Source: Lactococcus sp. dk101
GTDB taxonomy: Bacteria; Bacillota; Bacilli; Lactobacillales; Streptococcaceae
Assembly: GCF_009601055.1 (NCBI RefSeq)
Contig: NZ_WITI01000001.1
Location: forward strand, 80,737-144,736
Length of the DNA stretch: 64,000 nucleotides
Direction: 5' to 3'
In this document: piece by piece, positions 55,921 through 64,000 of the stretch
Layout: every line of letters starts with the position of its first letter
Numbering within the stretch: the stretch's first letter is position 1
Notes under the pieces: generated by a model
Told to the model about the DNA's origin: nothing
The model's database searches: none
What the model saw: only the letters and a program-made list of their open reading frames with translations
Program-made: the position numbers and the translations under genes

Positions 55921-58900
55921 TTGGTCGATGTAAATAAATTTGAGAGTATGCAGATTGGTATCGCATCTCCCCAAAAAATTCGTTATTGGTCATATGGTGA
56001 AGTTAAAAAACCAGAAACAATCAACTATCGAACACAAAAACCAGAACGTGAAGGACTTTTCGACGAAAGAATTTTCGGCCCACAAAAAGACTGGGAATGT
56101 GCATGTGGAAAACTTAAAGGTGTTTTCTACAAAAATCAAGTTTGTGAACTTTGTGGTGTTCAAGTAACAACTGCTAAATCACGTCGTGAACGCATGGGAC
56201 ATATCGAACTTGCTGCCCCAACATCACACATCTGGTATTTCAAAGGAATTCCATCACGTATGGGACTTGCTTTGGACATGAGCCCTCGTGCGCTTGAAGA
56301 AATCATTTATTTCGCAAGCTACGTCGTAATTGATCCTAAAGAAACTGATCTTGAAAAGAAACAACTTTTGACTGAACGCGAATATCGTGAACAACTCTTG
56401 AAAAATGGATTTGGTTCATTCGTCGCTAAGATGGGTGCAGAAGCCATTCAAGATTTGTTGAATGATGTCGATTTGGACAAAGAAATTGCTGAACTCAAAG
56501 TTGAGTTGAAAGTTATTTCTGGTCAACGTCGTGTTAAAGTTATTCGTCGTTTGGACGTTTTGTCAGCTTTCCGTAAGTCTGGCAACCGTTTGGAATGGAT
56601 GGTACTTAATGTCCTTCCAGTTATTCCACCTGATTTGCGTCCAATGGTTCAACTTGATGGTGGTCGTTTTGCCACATCTGACTTGAACGATTTGTATCGT
56701 CGTGTTATCAACCGTAATAACCGTTTGAAACGTTTGATGGAACTTAATGCACCAAATATTATCGTTCAAAATGAAAAACGTATGCTTCAAGAAGCTGTCG
56801 ATACTTTGATTGATAATGGTCGCCGTGGTCGTCCAATTACTGGTCCTTCTAACCGTCCATTGAAATCATTGTCACACATGCTTAAAGGGAAACAAGGACG
56901 TTTCCGTCAAAACTTGCTTGGTAAACGTGTTGACTACTCAGGTCGTTCAGTTATCGCCGTAGGTCCAACACTTAAAACTTACCAAATGGGTCTTCCACGT
57001 GAAATGGCAATCGAATTGTTTAAACCATTCGTTATGTCAGAACTTGTAAAACGTGAACTTGCTGCTAACATTCGTGCTGCAAAACGTAAAGTTGAACGTC
57101 AAGACTTTGAAGTTTGGGATGTCCTCGAAGATATCGTTAAAGAACACCCTATTTTGATGAACCGGGCACCTACGCTTCACCGTTTGGGTATTCAAGCGTT
57201 CGAACCTGTATTGATTGATGGGAAAGCAATGCGTCTTCACCCATTGGCCTGTGAAGCCTTTAACGCCGACTTTGACGGTGACCAAATGGCCGTTCACTTG
57301 CCTTTGTCTGAAGAAGCCCAAGCTGAAGCACGTCTTTTGATGCTTGCTGCAGAACACATCTTGAACCCTAAAGATGGTAAACCAGTCGTTACACCATCAC
57401 AAGATATGGTCCTTGGTAACTATTACATTACTATGGAACAACACGACCGTGAAGGTGAAGGAATGATTTTCTCTTCTGCTGAAGAAGTAGAAATTGCACG
57501 TACAAATGGTGTCGTTCACTTGCACACACGTATCGGTATTTTGGCAAGTGCTTTGGATCGTCCTTGGACTGAATTCCAACAAGATAAAATCTTGATCACA
57601 ACAGTTGGTAAAGTGATGTTTAACTCAATCATTCCTGTCGGAATGCCATTCATCAACGAACCAACTGATGCTGCTTTGTCTAGCGCAACAGATGACCGTT
57701 TCTTCATGGGAGCTGGTGAAGATATTCACGCTTTCCTTGAAAACTTGCCAACTGTATTGCCATTCAAGAAAAAATACTTGGGTAAAATTATCGCTGAAGT
57801 CTTCAAACGTTACGGAACAACAGCAACATCAATGTTCCTTGATGAATTGAAAGACCTTGGTTACCACCAATCAACATTGGCTGGTTTGACTGTGGGGATC
57901 GCAGATATTCCAACGGTTGAGAAAAAACCTGAAATCATCGAAGCTGCGCATGCTAAAGTTGCTCAAATCACAAAACAATTCCGTCGCGGTTTGATTACTG
58001 ATGAAGAACGTTATACACACGTTTGTGATGTTTGGCGTGATGCAAAAGAAGCACTTGAAAAAGAACTGATTGCGCACCAAGATATTTCTAACCCAATCGT
58101 CATGATGATGGACTCTGGAGCCCGTGGTAACATCTCAAACTTCTCACAACTTTCTGGTATGCGTGGATTGATGGCAGCTCCTAATGGTAAAACAATGGAA
58201 CTTCCAGTTATTTCAAACTTCCGTGAAGGTTTGACAGTACAAGAAATGTTCTTCTCTACCCATGGTGCCCGTAAAGGGATGACCGATACGGCCCTTAAGA
58301 CAGCCGAATCTGGTTACTTGACACGTCGTTTGGTTGACGTTGCGCAAGACGTTATCATTCGTGAAGAAGACTGTGGAACTGACCGTGGACTTTTGGTTCA
58401 AGAAATTGCCAATGGTAAAGAAATGATTGAACCATTGTTCGAACGTTTGGTTGGTCGTTATACTAAGAAATCTATTTTCCATCCAGAAACTGGTGAATTG
58501 ATTTTGGGTGAAGACCAATTGATCACAGAAGAAATTGCAAACCAAATCGTTGATGCCGGCATTAAAGGTGTAACAATCCGTTCAATCTTTACATGTAAGA
58601 CAGCACACGGTGTATGTAAACACTGTTATGGTATGGATATGGCTACTGGCGGAACTGTTGAAGTCGGTGAAGCTGTTGGTATCGTTGCCGCACAAGCCAT
58701 CGGGGAACCTGGTACACAACTTACCATGCGTAACTTCCACTTTGGTGGTGTTGCCGGTAATGCCGATATCACACAAGGGCTTCCTCGTGTCCAAGAAATC
58801 TTTGAAGCACGTAATCCTAAAGGGGAAGCAACAATTACTGAAGTAACGGGTACCGTTCAAGCATTTGTTGATGATCCTGCTACACGTACACGCGAAATCA

Positions 58901-59559
58901 CAATCAAGGGTGAAACAGATACACGTTCATACGTTGTTCCAATGTCTTCACCACTTAAAGTTGAAGAAGGCGAATTTATTCACCGTGGTGCACCACTTGT
59001 TGACGGTTCTATTGAACCAAAACACTTGCTCCAAGTTCGTGATGTTTTGTCAGTTGAAACTTATCTCCTTGCCGAAGTTCAAAAAACTTACCGTGGCCAA
59101 GGGGTTGAAATCGGCGACAAGCATATCGAAGTAATGGTACGTCAAATGTTACGTAAAGTCCGTGTTATGGATACTGGTTCAACAGACCTCCTTCCAGGTA
59201 CATTGATGGATATTGATGATTTTGAAAAGAGCAATGAGTCTGCTTTGTTGAATGGTGAATTGCCTGCAACAGCACGTCCAGTTCTTATGGGGATTACAAA
59301 AGCCTCACTCGAAACAAATTCATTCTTGTCAGCTGCCTCATTCCAAGAAACAACACGTGTCCTTACTGACGCTGCGATTCGCGGTAAAGAAGACCACTTG
59401 CTTGGTTTGAAAGAAAATGTCATCATCGGTAAGATTATTCCTGCCGGTACTGGTATGGCACGTTACCGCAATTTGGAACCATTGTCAGATTTGACAAATG
59501 CGCCTGAAGTGGTAAAAAAAGAAGTTGAAACTGTAGCTCCTGAAGCTGCTAAAAAATAA
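55921..59559 (+). CDS. rpoC: DNA-directed RNA polymerase subunit beta'
   Basis: A 1212-residue beta' subunit. The start is taken as TTG at 55921 ([13 protein letters not shown]), because GTGGAG just upstream is the ribosome site and homologues begin there; a GTG at 55909 is part of that site. The N-terminal zinc motif is in CACGKLKG...CELC, the catalytic Mg site is [12 protein letters not shown] (about residue 446), and a second zinc motif is [13 protein letters not shown] (about 890). It forms the polymerase core with RpoB. Confidence 0.97.
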   Translation: MVDVNKFESMQIGIASPQKIRYWSYGEVKKPETINYRTQKPEREGLFDERIFGPQKDWECACGKLKGVFYKNQVCELCGVQVTTAKSRRERMGHIELAAPTSHIWYFKGIPSRMGLALDMSPRALEEIIYFASYVVIDPKETDLEKKQLLTEREYREQLLKNGFGSFVAKMGAEAIQDLLNDVDLDKEIAELKVELKVISGQRRVKVIRRLDVLSAFRKSGNRLEWMVLNVLPVIPPDLRPMVQLDGGRFATSDLNDLYRRVINRNNRLKRLMELNAPNIIVQNEKRMLQEAVDTLIDNGRRGRPITGPSNRPLKSLSHMLKGKQGRFRQNLLGKRVDYSGRSVIAVGPTLKTYQMGLPREMAIELFKPFVMSELVKRELAANIRAAKRKVERQDFEVWDVLEDIVKEHPILMNRAPTLHRLGIQAFEPVLIDGKAMRLHPLACEAFNADFDGDQMAVHLPLSEEAQAEARLLMLAAEHILNPKDGKPVVTPSQDMVLGNYYITMEQHDREGEGMIFSSAEEVEIARTNGVVHLHTRIGILASALDRPWTEFQQDKILITTVGKVMFNSIIPVGMPFINEPTDAALSSATDDRFFMGAGEDIHAFLENLPTVLPFKKKYLGKIIAEVFKRYGTTATSMFLDELKDLGYHQSTLAGLTVGIADIPTVEKKPEIIEAAHAKVAQITKQFRRGLITDEERYTHVCDVWRDAKEALEKELIAHQDISNPIVMMMDSGARGNISNFSQLSGMRGLMAAPNGKTMELPVISNFREGLTVQEMFFSTHGARKGMTDTALKTAESGYLTRRLVDVAQDVIIREEDCGTDRGLLVQEIANGKEMIEPLFERLVGRYTKKSIFHPETGELILGEDQLITEEIANQIVDAGIKGVTIRSIFTCKTAHGVCKHCYGMDMATGGTVEVGEAVGIVAAQAIGEPGTQLTMRNFHFGGVAGNADITQGLPRVQEIFEARNPKGEATITEVTGTVQAFVDDPATRTREITIKGETDTRSYVVPMSSPLKVEEGEFIHRGAPLVDGSIEPKHLLQVRDVLSVETYLLAEVQKTYRGQGVEIGDKHIEVMVRQMLRKVRVMDTGSTDLLPGTLMDIDDFEKSNESALLNGELPATARPVLMGITKASLETNSFLSAASFQETTRVLTDAAIRGKEDHLLGLKENVIIGKIIPAGTGMARYRNLEPLSDLTNAPEVVKKEVETVAPEAAKK

Positions 59560-59564
59560 ACAAT

Positions 59565-59592
59565 AAAAAAACGAGCAAAAGCTCGTTTTTTT
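59565..59592. terminator. Bidirectional terminator after rpoC
   Basis: AAAAACGAGC and GCTCGTTTTT around AAAA, with T and A tracts, serves rpoBC and the convergent lipid kinase gene. A palindrome copy (59597-59610) lies next to it. Confidence 0.9.
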
Positions 59593-59619
59593 ATTTTGTC
59601 AGTGCTGACAGATGAATAA

Positions 59620-60543
59620 TCAGTAAATGATGGTTCGTTTTTCTGTTGATAAGGTCAAAGGATCATTTTTGAGGATTTCGTGCGTCTCTCCGTCAATTTG
59701 GACGGGTTGATTGACATCGGTGGTTACTGTAAATGTCTTTGAGATACGATGATCAAATAAAGGATTTGTCAAATGTGTGCCTTTGAGTACTTTAGGGACA
59801 ACTGGAAAAATTTTGCGCATGGGATGACGATCGAATTCAACCAAATGAATTTCTGCGTTCGAATTACTTGCCTCAGGCGAAATTTTGACACCGCCACCGA
59901 AATAAGGATGTTTGGTAAATGTCATCAAAAAGGCTCTGGCATATGCTTTTTCTTGAACTTTATTGTCGTTTGTCAGAGCTGACAAGTGGACAGCAAACGG
60001 TTTTTTTGTAAATAAAACATGGAGAGCTGTCATCAAATACGCCAGTTGTCCAAGTTTGATTTTATTGAGCCAGGTTTTGAGTTTTCCTTCATTGGCTGAT
60101 TTGACAATTTGTGCGTCAAGGCCAATGCCAATGTTATTTAAGGCATAGCCAGAAAGCTGATGAGAACTGTATTTGATGATGTATATGTCATGCTTTTCTT
60201 GGCGTTCAATATTTTTGAATGCTTCAATCGGGTCAAGTGAAATATGCAAGCTTCGCGCGAAGTCATTGCCCGATCCTGCAGGAATATAGGCAAAGGGAAT
60301 ATGGTCAGGGAGAGCATCAATGGCAAGTGAAATGGTGCCGTCTCCTCCAATAATCAAGAGCTGATCGGTACTTGTTTTGAGTTCTAAAATAGCATTGATA
60401 AGTTGAGCTTCCTGCCCAATTTCTGAAGTGGCAAAAAGTTGATATTTAATCTGATTTTCATTAAAATAAGGGAGTAAAACATCAAGCGTATGTGCCCCTT
60501 TTTTAGCACCAGAATTTGGATTTGCAAGAATGAAATAAGTCAT
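59620..60543 (-). CDS. Diacylglycerol kinase family lipid kinase (DagK/YegS-like)
   Basis: A 307-residue kinase of the DAGKc family. The N-terminal NPNSGAKKG, the nucleotide motif GGDGTISLAIDAL (about residue 65-77) and IPAGSGNDFARSL (about 86-98) are typical. It probably phosphorylates diacylglycerol during phospholipid or lipoteichoic acid recycling. Gene is monocistronic and convergent with rpoC. One palindrome copy (59971) is coded as LSALT. Confidence 0.88.
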   Translation of the reverse strand: MTYFILANPNSGAKKGAHTLDVLLPYFNENQIKYQLFATSEIGQEAQLINAILELKTSTDQLLIIGGDGTISLAIDALPDHIPFAYIPAGSGNDFARSLHISLDPIEAFKNIERQEKHDIYIIKYSSHQLSGYALNNIGIGLDAQIVKSANEGKLKTWLNKIKLGQLAYLMTALHVLFTKKPFAVHLSALTNDNKVQEKAYARAFLMTFTKHPYFGGGVKISPEASNSNAEIHLVEFDRHPMRKIFPVVPKVLKGTHLTNPLFDHRISKTFTVTTDVNQPVQIDGETHEILKNDPLTLSTEKRTIIY

Positions 60544-60687
60544 GCTCTTATTCTACCAAAAAATCAGACAAATATTCACATAAAAAATTAGGAAATAAGG
60601 AAAATGGTTTGAATTTTTATGCAAAATGGGTTATAATTATACTTAATATAAAAAAATATTGAATAAAATAAGAAAAGAGAACAAATT

Positions 60688-61374
60688 ATGAGTTGGAGTT
60701 TTATTCCTGAATACTTACCGTATTTTAATGACGGTGTCATCTTTACCATCATTATCTCCGTCTTTGTCGTTATTTTTGGAACAGTGATTGGGATTTTAGC
60801 CGCACTTGGAAAAATGTCAAAAATTGCACCCTTGCGTTGGATTTTAAATGCCTACATCGAAATCTTCCGTGATACACCAATGTTGGTTCAAATTGCCTTA
60901 GGTTATGCCATTCTTGGTGTGTCAAATTGGCCAACCATTCACATTGGGATTTTATCAGAAGACTCAAACCGTCTGGCTGTAGGGATTTTGATTTTGTCCC
61001 TTAACTCAGGTGCTTATATGGCTGAAATTGTGCGTGCGGGGATTGAAGCAGTTCCTGCTGGCCAAAAAGAAGCAGCTTACTCACTCGGTATTCGTCCAGC
61101 CAAAGCCATGATGAGTGTCATTTTGCCGCAAGCCGTTCGGAACATTTTACCAGCTGTTGGTAATGAATTTGTGACCATCATCAAAGATAGTTCGCTCTTG
61201 TCAACTATCGGCGTTATGGAAATCTACTTTGGTACACAAACAGTAATCACGTCAACCTACCAAACAATCACACCACTTTTATTGGTTTCTGTTTATTATT
61301 TCGTTGTTTGTTTCGCGCTCAGCCGCTTGCTTGCACGATTTGAAAAGAAACTTGGAAAGGGCTATGCAAAATGA
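60688..61374 (+). CDS. Amino acid ABC transporter permease
   Basis: A 228-residue permease of the polar amino acid (HisM/GlnP) family with about five TM helices. The N-terminal [18 protein letters not shown] and the EAA loop [19 protein letters not shown] (about 126-144) are typical. Unlike lactococcal GlnP it has no fused substrate-binding domains, and no binding-protein gene is in the neighbourhood, so the partner must be encoded elsewhere. It overlaps the next gene by 4 nt. Substrate unknown. Confidence 0.88.
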   Translation: MSWSFIPEYLPYFNDGVIFTIIISVFVVIFGTVIGILAALGKMSKIAPLRWILNAYIEIFRDTPMLVQIALGYAILGVSNWPTIHIGILSEDSNRLAVGILILSLNSGAYMAEIVRAGIEAVPAGQKEAAYSLGIRPAKAMMSVILPQAVRNILPAVGNEFVTIIKDSSLLSTIGVMEIYFGTQTVITSTYQTITPLLLVSVYYFVVCFALSRLLARFEKKLGKGYAK

Positions 61375-62105
61375 GTGAAAATTTAATTGAAATCAAAGGT
61401 TTATACAAAAGTTTCGGAAAAAATGAAGTCTTAAAAGGACTAGATATCGCGATTAAAAAAGGCGAAGTCGTTGTTATGATTGGGCCTTCTGGTTCGGGAA
61501 AATCCACTTTCTTGCGGACCATGAACTTACTTGAAACACCAACCAAAGGCGAAGTTTATTTTGAAGGAACAAACATTGCTGATAAATCCGTGGATGTTTT
61601 TAAACACCGCGAAAAAATGGGCATGGTTTTCCAACAGTTTAATCTTTTTCCAAACATGACGGTTCTTGACAATTTGACATTGGCTCCTGTTAAAACAGGA
61701 AAAATGACCAAAGATGAAGCGACAGCAAAGGCAAAAGAATTGCTCGAACGTGTCGGACTATCTGAAAAGGCTGAGGCTTATCCACAAAGCTTGTCAGGTG
61801 GCCAACAACAGCGTGTTGCGATTGCACGTGCCTTGACCATGGCACCTGATGTCATGCTCTTTGATGAACCAACTTCTGCACTTGATCCAGAAATGGTTGG
61901 CGAAGTATTAAACGTCATGCAAGAATTGGCTAAAGAAGGCATGACCATGGTTGTCGTCACTCACGAAATGGGCTTTGCTAAAAATGTAGCAGACCGCGTG
62001 CTGTTTATGGCAGATGGTGTCATTGTTGAAGAAGGCAAACCTGAAGCTGTCTTTGATCATCCAAAAGAAGCTCGGACACAAGATTTTCTTGCTAAAGTAT
62101 TATAA
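61371..62105 (+). CDS. Amino acid ABC transporter ATP-binding protein (GlnQ-like)
   Basis: A 244-residue ATPase with Walker [10 protein letters not shown] (about residues 38-46), Q loop FQQFNLFP, signature [15 protein letters not shown] (about 139-153), Walker [14 protein letters not shown] and the His switch VVTHEMGFA. It pairs with the permease just upstream through a 4-nt overlap. The sequence is close to polar amino acid importers. A terminator formed by the palindrome follows the stop. Confidence 0.92.
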   Translation: MSENLIEIKGLYKSFGKNEVLKGLDIAIKKGEVVVMIGPSGSGKSTFLRTMNLLETPTKGEVYFEGTNIADKSVDVFKHREKMGMVFQQFNLFPNMTVLDNLTLAPVKTGKMTKDEATAKAKELLERVGLSEKAEAYPQSLSGGQQQRVAIARALTMAPDVMLFDEPTSALDPEMVGEVLNVMQELAKEGMTMVVVTHEMGFAKNVADRVLFMADGVIVEEGKPEAVFDHPKEARTQDFLAKVL

Positions 62106-62110
62106 TCAAT

Positions 62111-62136
62111 GAGCTGTCAGTGCTGACAGCTTTTTG
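62111..62136 (+). terminator. Terminator of the ABC operon, formed by the dispersed palindrome
   Basis: AGCTGTCAG (62112-62120) pairs with CTGACAGCT (62123-62131), followed by TTTTG. Confidence 0.85.
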
Positions 62137-62232
62137 TTTTCTCAAAATCAAATATGAATAAAGTTTTAGTAGAGACTGTGGTATAATTAAACTAAGAACC
62201 AAAAGAGGAACTTGAACAAGAAAAGAGAATCT

Positions 62233-62943
62233 ATGAAATTTGAAAATATAAATGATAATACAATTAAGATAAGTCTGACCTTTGAGGATTTGTCAGATCA
62301 TGATGTCAAGCTCTCTGATTTTTTCCAAAATCAACAAGTTATCGAGCAGTTATTTTATGATTTGGTTGAAGAATTAGGACTAGAAAATCGCTTTAATCAG
62401 ACAGGATTATTGACTTTCCAAGTCCAACCGCATCCAAAAGGCGTTAATTTAATTGTTTCTGAAGAAGTCTTAGGAGAAGATGGAACTGGCGAAATTCCAG
62501 ATGATCCAGAAGAATTTGAAGAATTGATGAAAGGCTTTTATAGCAAGCTAAATGAAATTGGCTCTGATATGGCTGCCGAACGTGGAATCAAAGACTTTAA
62601 ACCTGGACTTGGTGCAGAAAATGCTACCGAAAATGAGGATAAAAAAGAACGCGATTTTATTTTTTATGCCATTGAATTTGCTCAACCAATGGCCCTTTTT
62701 TCAGCAGTAAAAAACGTTGTTTTTGAAGAAGAATTATCTGAGCTTTTCCAATTTGACGATAAGTTTTATTTGGTTGTTTTGGATAGTATTAAAGCCAAAG
62801 GACAGTTGCAAATTGATGCCATGCGGAGTCGTTTGTTGGAATATGGTCAACTTTCGCCTTACGAACGTGATTACTTGCAAGAATATGGAAAATGCCTGAT
62901 TGAAACCAATGCAATGGCTATTCTCAGAAAAATTAAAGGCTAA
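62233..62943 (+). CDS. mecA: Adaptor protein MecA
   Basis: A 236-residue MecA from ATG at 62233 (MKFENINDNTIKI); a TTG at 62212 with AGAGGA nearby could add seven residues but homologues begin at MKF or MKY. The N-terminal domain (about 1-75) captures targets, an acidic linker follows (GEDGTGEIPDDPEEFEEL), and the C-terminal domain (about 140-236) binds ClpC. It delivers proteins such as the competence factor ComX to ClpCP. It is 3 nt from the next gene. Confidence 0.9.
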   Translation: MKFENINDNTIKISLTFEDLSDHDVKLSDFFQNQQVIEQLFYDLVEELGLENRFNQTGLLTFQVQPHPKGVNLIVSEEVLGEDGTGEIPDDPEEFEELMKGFYSKLNEIGSDMAAERGIKDFKPGLGAENATENEDKKERDFIFYAIEFAQPMALFSAVKNVVFEEELSELFQFDDKFYLVVLDSIKAKGQLQIDAMRSRLLEYGQLSPYERDYLQEYGKCLIETNAMAILRKIKG

Positions 62944-62946
62944 TTT

Positions 62947-64000
62947 ATGACAATATCAGCAATCCCTTTTTCACTTAAATTTTTGATTGTTTTGGTGATT
63001 ACATTTTGTATTTCGCTTATTTTAACGCCTTTGATGACATTTGTCTCTAGAGCCATCGGCGCAGTTGATAATCCAAATGCCAGAAGAATAAATACAAAAC
63101 CCATGCCATCGGCTGGAGGTTTGCCTATATTTATTTCTTTTGTTATCACAACTTTGGTTATTTTACCTTTGATAGTTCATGCACAGCCTTCAATGTTGGG
63201 CGTGGCTCCTGCAAAATCAGGCAGCGGGCCACAGTTGCAAACCTATTATAGTTATATCCTACCCTTTGTGATTGGCGCAGCTATCGTTGTCATAACGGGT
63301 TTGATTGATGACATCAAAGAGATTTCGCCAAAGATGAAAATGCTTGGACTGACGATTGCAGCAAGCTTCATTTGGTTTTTCACGCATGCTCGATTTGACA
63401 ATATCAAAATTCCTTTTGGTGGCCCTTTGCTTATTTTTCCAGCTTGGCTCTCGTTTATCTTTACCGTTTTCTGGATTTTGGCTATTACCAATGCCATCAA
63501 TCTGATTGACGGGCTAGACGGGCTTGCAAGTGGGGTATCCGTGATTTCATTGCTGACGATGGGCTTAGTTTCTTACTTTTTCCTTCCCAGTCCAAATGTC
63601 TTTTTGCCAATTACAATCTTTACATTAGTCGCTGCCATTATGGGCTTTTTCCCTTATAATTATCACCCAGCCATTATTTATTTGGGTGATACAGGTGCTT
63701 TATTCTTAGGATTTATGATTTCGGTGGCTTCTTTGCAGGGCTTGAAAAATGCGACTGCTGTTGCTGTTTTGACCCCCCTTTTAATTTTGGGGGTTCCGAT
63801 TACGGACACGGTCATGGCTATTTTACGTCGTAAGCTTAATCGCCAGAGTATCACATCAGCGGACAAGCGTCATTTGCATCATCGTTTGATGGCACTCGGT
63901 TTTACACATCGCGGAGCTGTCCTTGTTATTTATGGCATTGCTGGCATTTTTGCCTTTATCTCCGTGATTTTGCAGGTTTCATCACGTTTTGGTGGGATTT
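62947..64000 (+). CDS. Undecaprenyl-phosphate GlcNAc-1-phosphate transferase (TagO/RgpG-like), cut by the window end
   Basis: The frame from ATG at 62947 is open to the end of the window (at least 351 residues). It is a multi-TM glycosyltransferase 4 family protein, with DNPNARRINTKPMPSAGG near residue 40, GLIDDIKEISPK (about 119), NAINLIDGLDGLASG (about 182), YLGDTGALFLGF (about 243) and the HLHHRLM signature (about 308). It links GlcNAc-1-phosphate to the lipid carrier to start wall polysaccharide or teichoic acid. It follows mecA by 3 nt, as rgpG does in streptococci. Confidence 0.92.
   Translation, partial: MTISAIPFSLKFLIVLVITFCISLILTPLMTFVSRAIGAVDNPNARRINTKPMPSAGGLPIFISFVITTLVILPLIVHAQPSMLGVAPAKSGSGPQLQTYYSYILPFVIGAAIVVITGLIDDIKEISPKMKMLGLTIAASFIWFFTHARFDNIKIPFGGPLLIFPAWLSFIFTVFWILAITNAINLIDGLDGLASGVSVISLLTMGLVSYFFLPSPNVFLPITIFTLVAAIMGFFPYNYHPAIIYLGDTGALFLGFMISVASLQGLKNATAVAVLTPLLILGVPITDTVMAILRRKLNRQSITSADKRHLHHRLMALGFTHRGAVLVIYGIAGIFAFISVILQVSSRFGGI

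Overview
The window reads as a stretch of chromosome from a low-GC, lactic-acid-type Gram-positive coccus, most likely a Lactococcus. Supporting this are the CTP synthase with the lactococcal N-terminal variant [10 protein letters not shown], a 627-residue PepO, PepT, an AcmA-like three-LysM autolysin, the DegV/YpmR/YpmS/HU cluster, the Spx/UPF0223/SuhB cluster, MurA-EpuA, and rpoB-rpoC with a leader like those of Lactobacillales. Species cannot be fixed from the sequence alone. I see no prophage, insertion sequence or CRISPR array; this is mostly core genome with a few lineage-specific genes.

Layout: 1-700 holds three tandem 120-bp repeats that run into a tRNA-Arg gene. 700-6850 carries a DUF308 membrane protein, truA, a vitamin B6-type kinase with an ECF S-component, a YwlG-like protein, pyrG behind a CTP attenuator, and a first PLP-dependent cysteine synthase homologue. 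6950-12500 has a DUF1003 protein behind a long structured leader, a DUF2929 protein, dnaE and a hemolysin III protein. 12780-15560 is degV-ypmR-ypmS-hup. 15660-17590 is a minus-strand accessory block: a three-TM protein behind a candidate guanidine-III riboswitch, a secreted protein of unknown function and an Rgg-type regulator. 17880-22070 has a NifS-like desulfurase, an NlpC/P60 hydrolase, cysK and the LysM autolysin.

22250-25830 is a damaged maltose ABC operon: malE is frameshifted, malF is intact and malG has a stop at codon 4. 25950-34330 contains an MBL hydrolase, pbp1A (no normal start codon), recU, ypsA, spx, UPF0223, suhB, murA, epuA and an MFS exporter. 34600-42650 has tig, pflA, an orphan gene, a six-ChW L,D-transpeptidase, ppaC, a DUF1803 gene and pepT. 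42650-51800 has a repeat-rich spacer, recQ, an alcohol dehydrogenase, a small possible HTH protein, murE, a polysaccharide/lipid flippase, pepO and an alkyltransferase-like protein. 51840-59560 is rpoB-rpoC; 59620-64000 has a lipid kinase, an amino-acid ABC permease/ATPase pair, mecA and the start of a TagO/RgpG-type transferase.

The items most worth a second look are: an 18-copy 14-bp palindrome (TGTCAGNNCTGACA) found in both coding and terminator positions; the guanidine-III-like element in front of a non-SMR membrane protein; the leader-ORF/terminator arrangement before the DUF1003 gene; the 27-bp sense-RNA hairpin between rpoB and rpoC; and three promoters that appear to give leaderless mRNAs.
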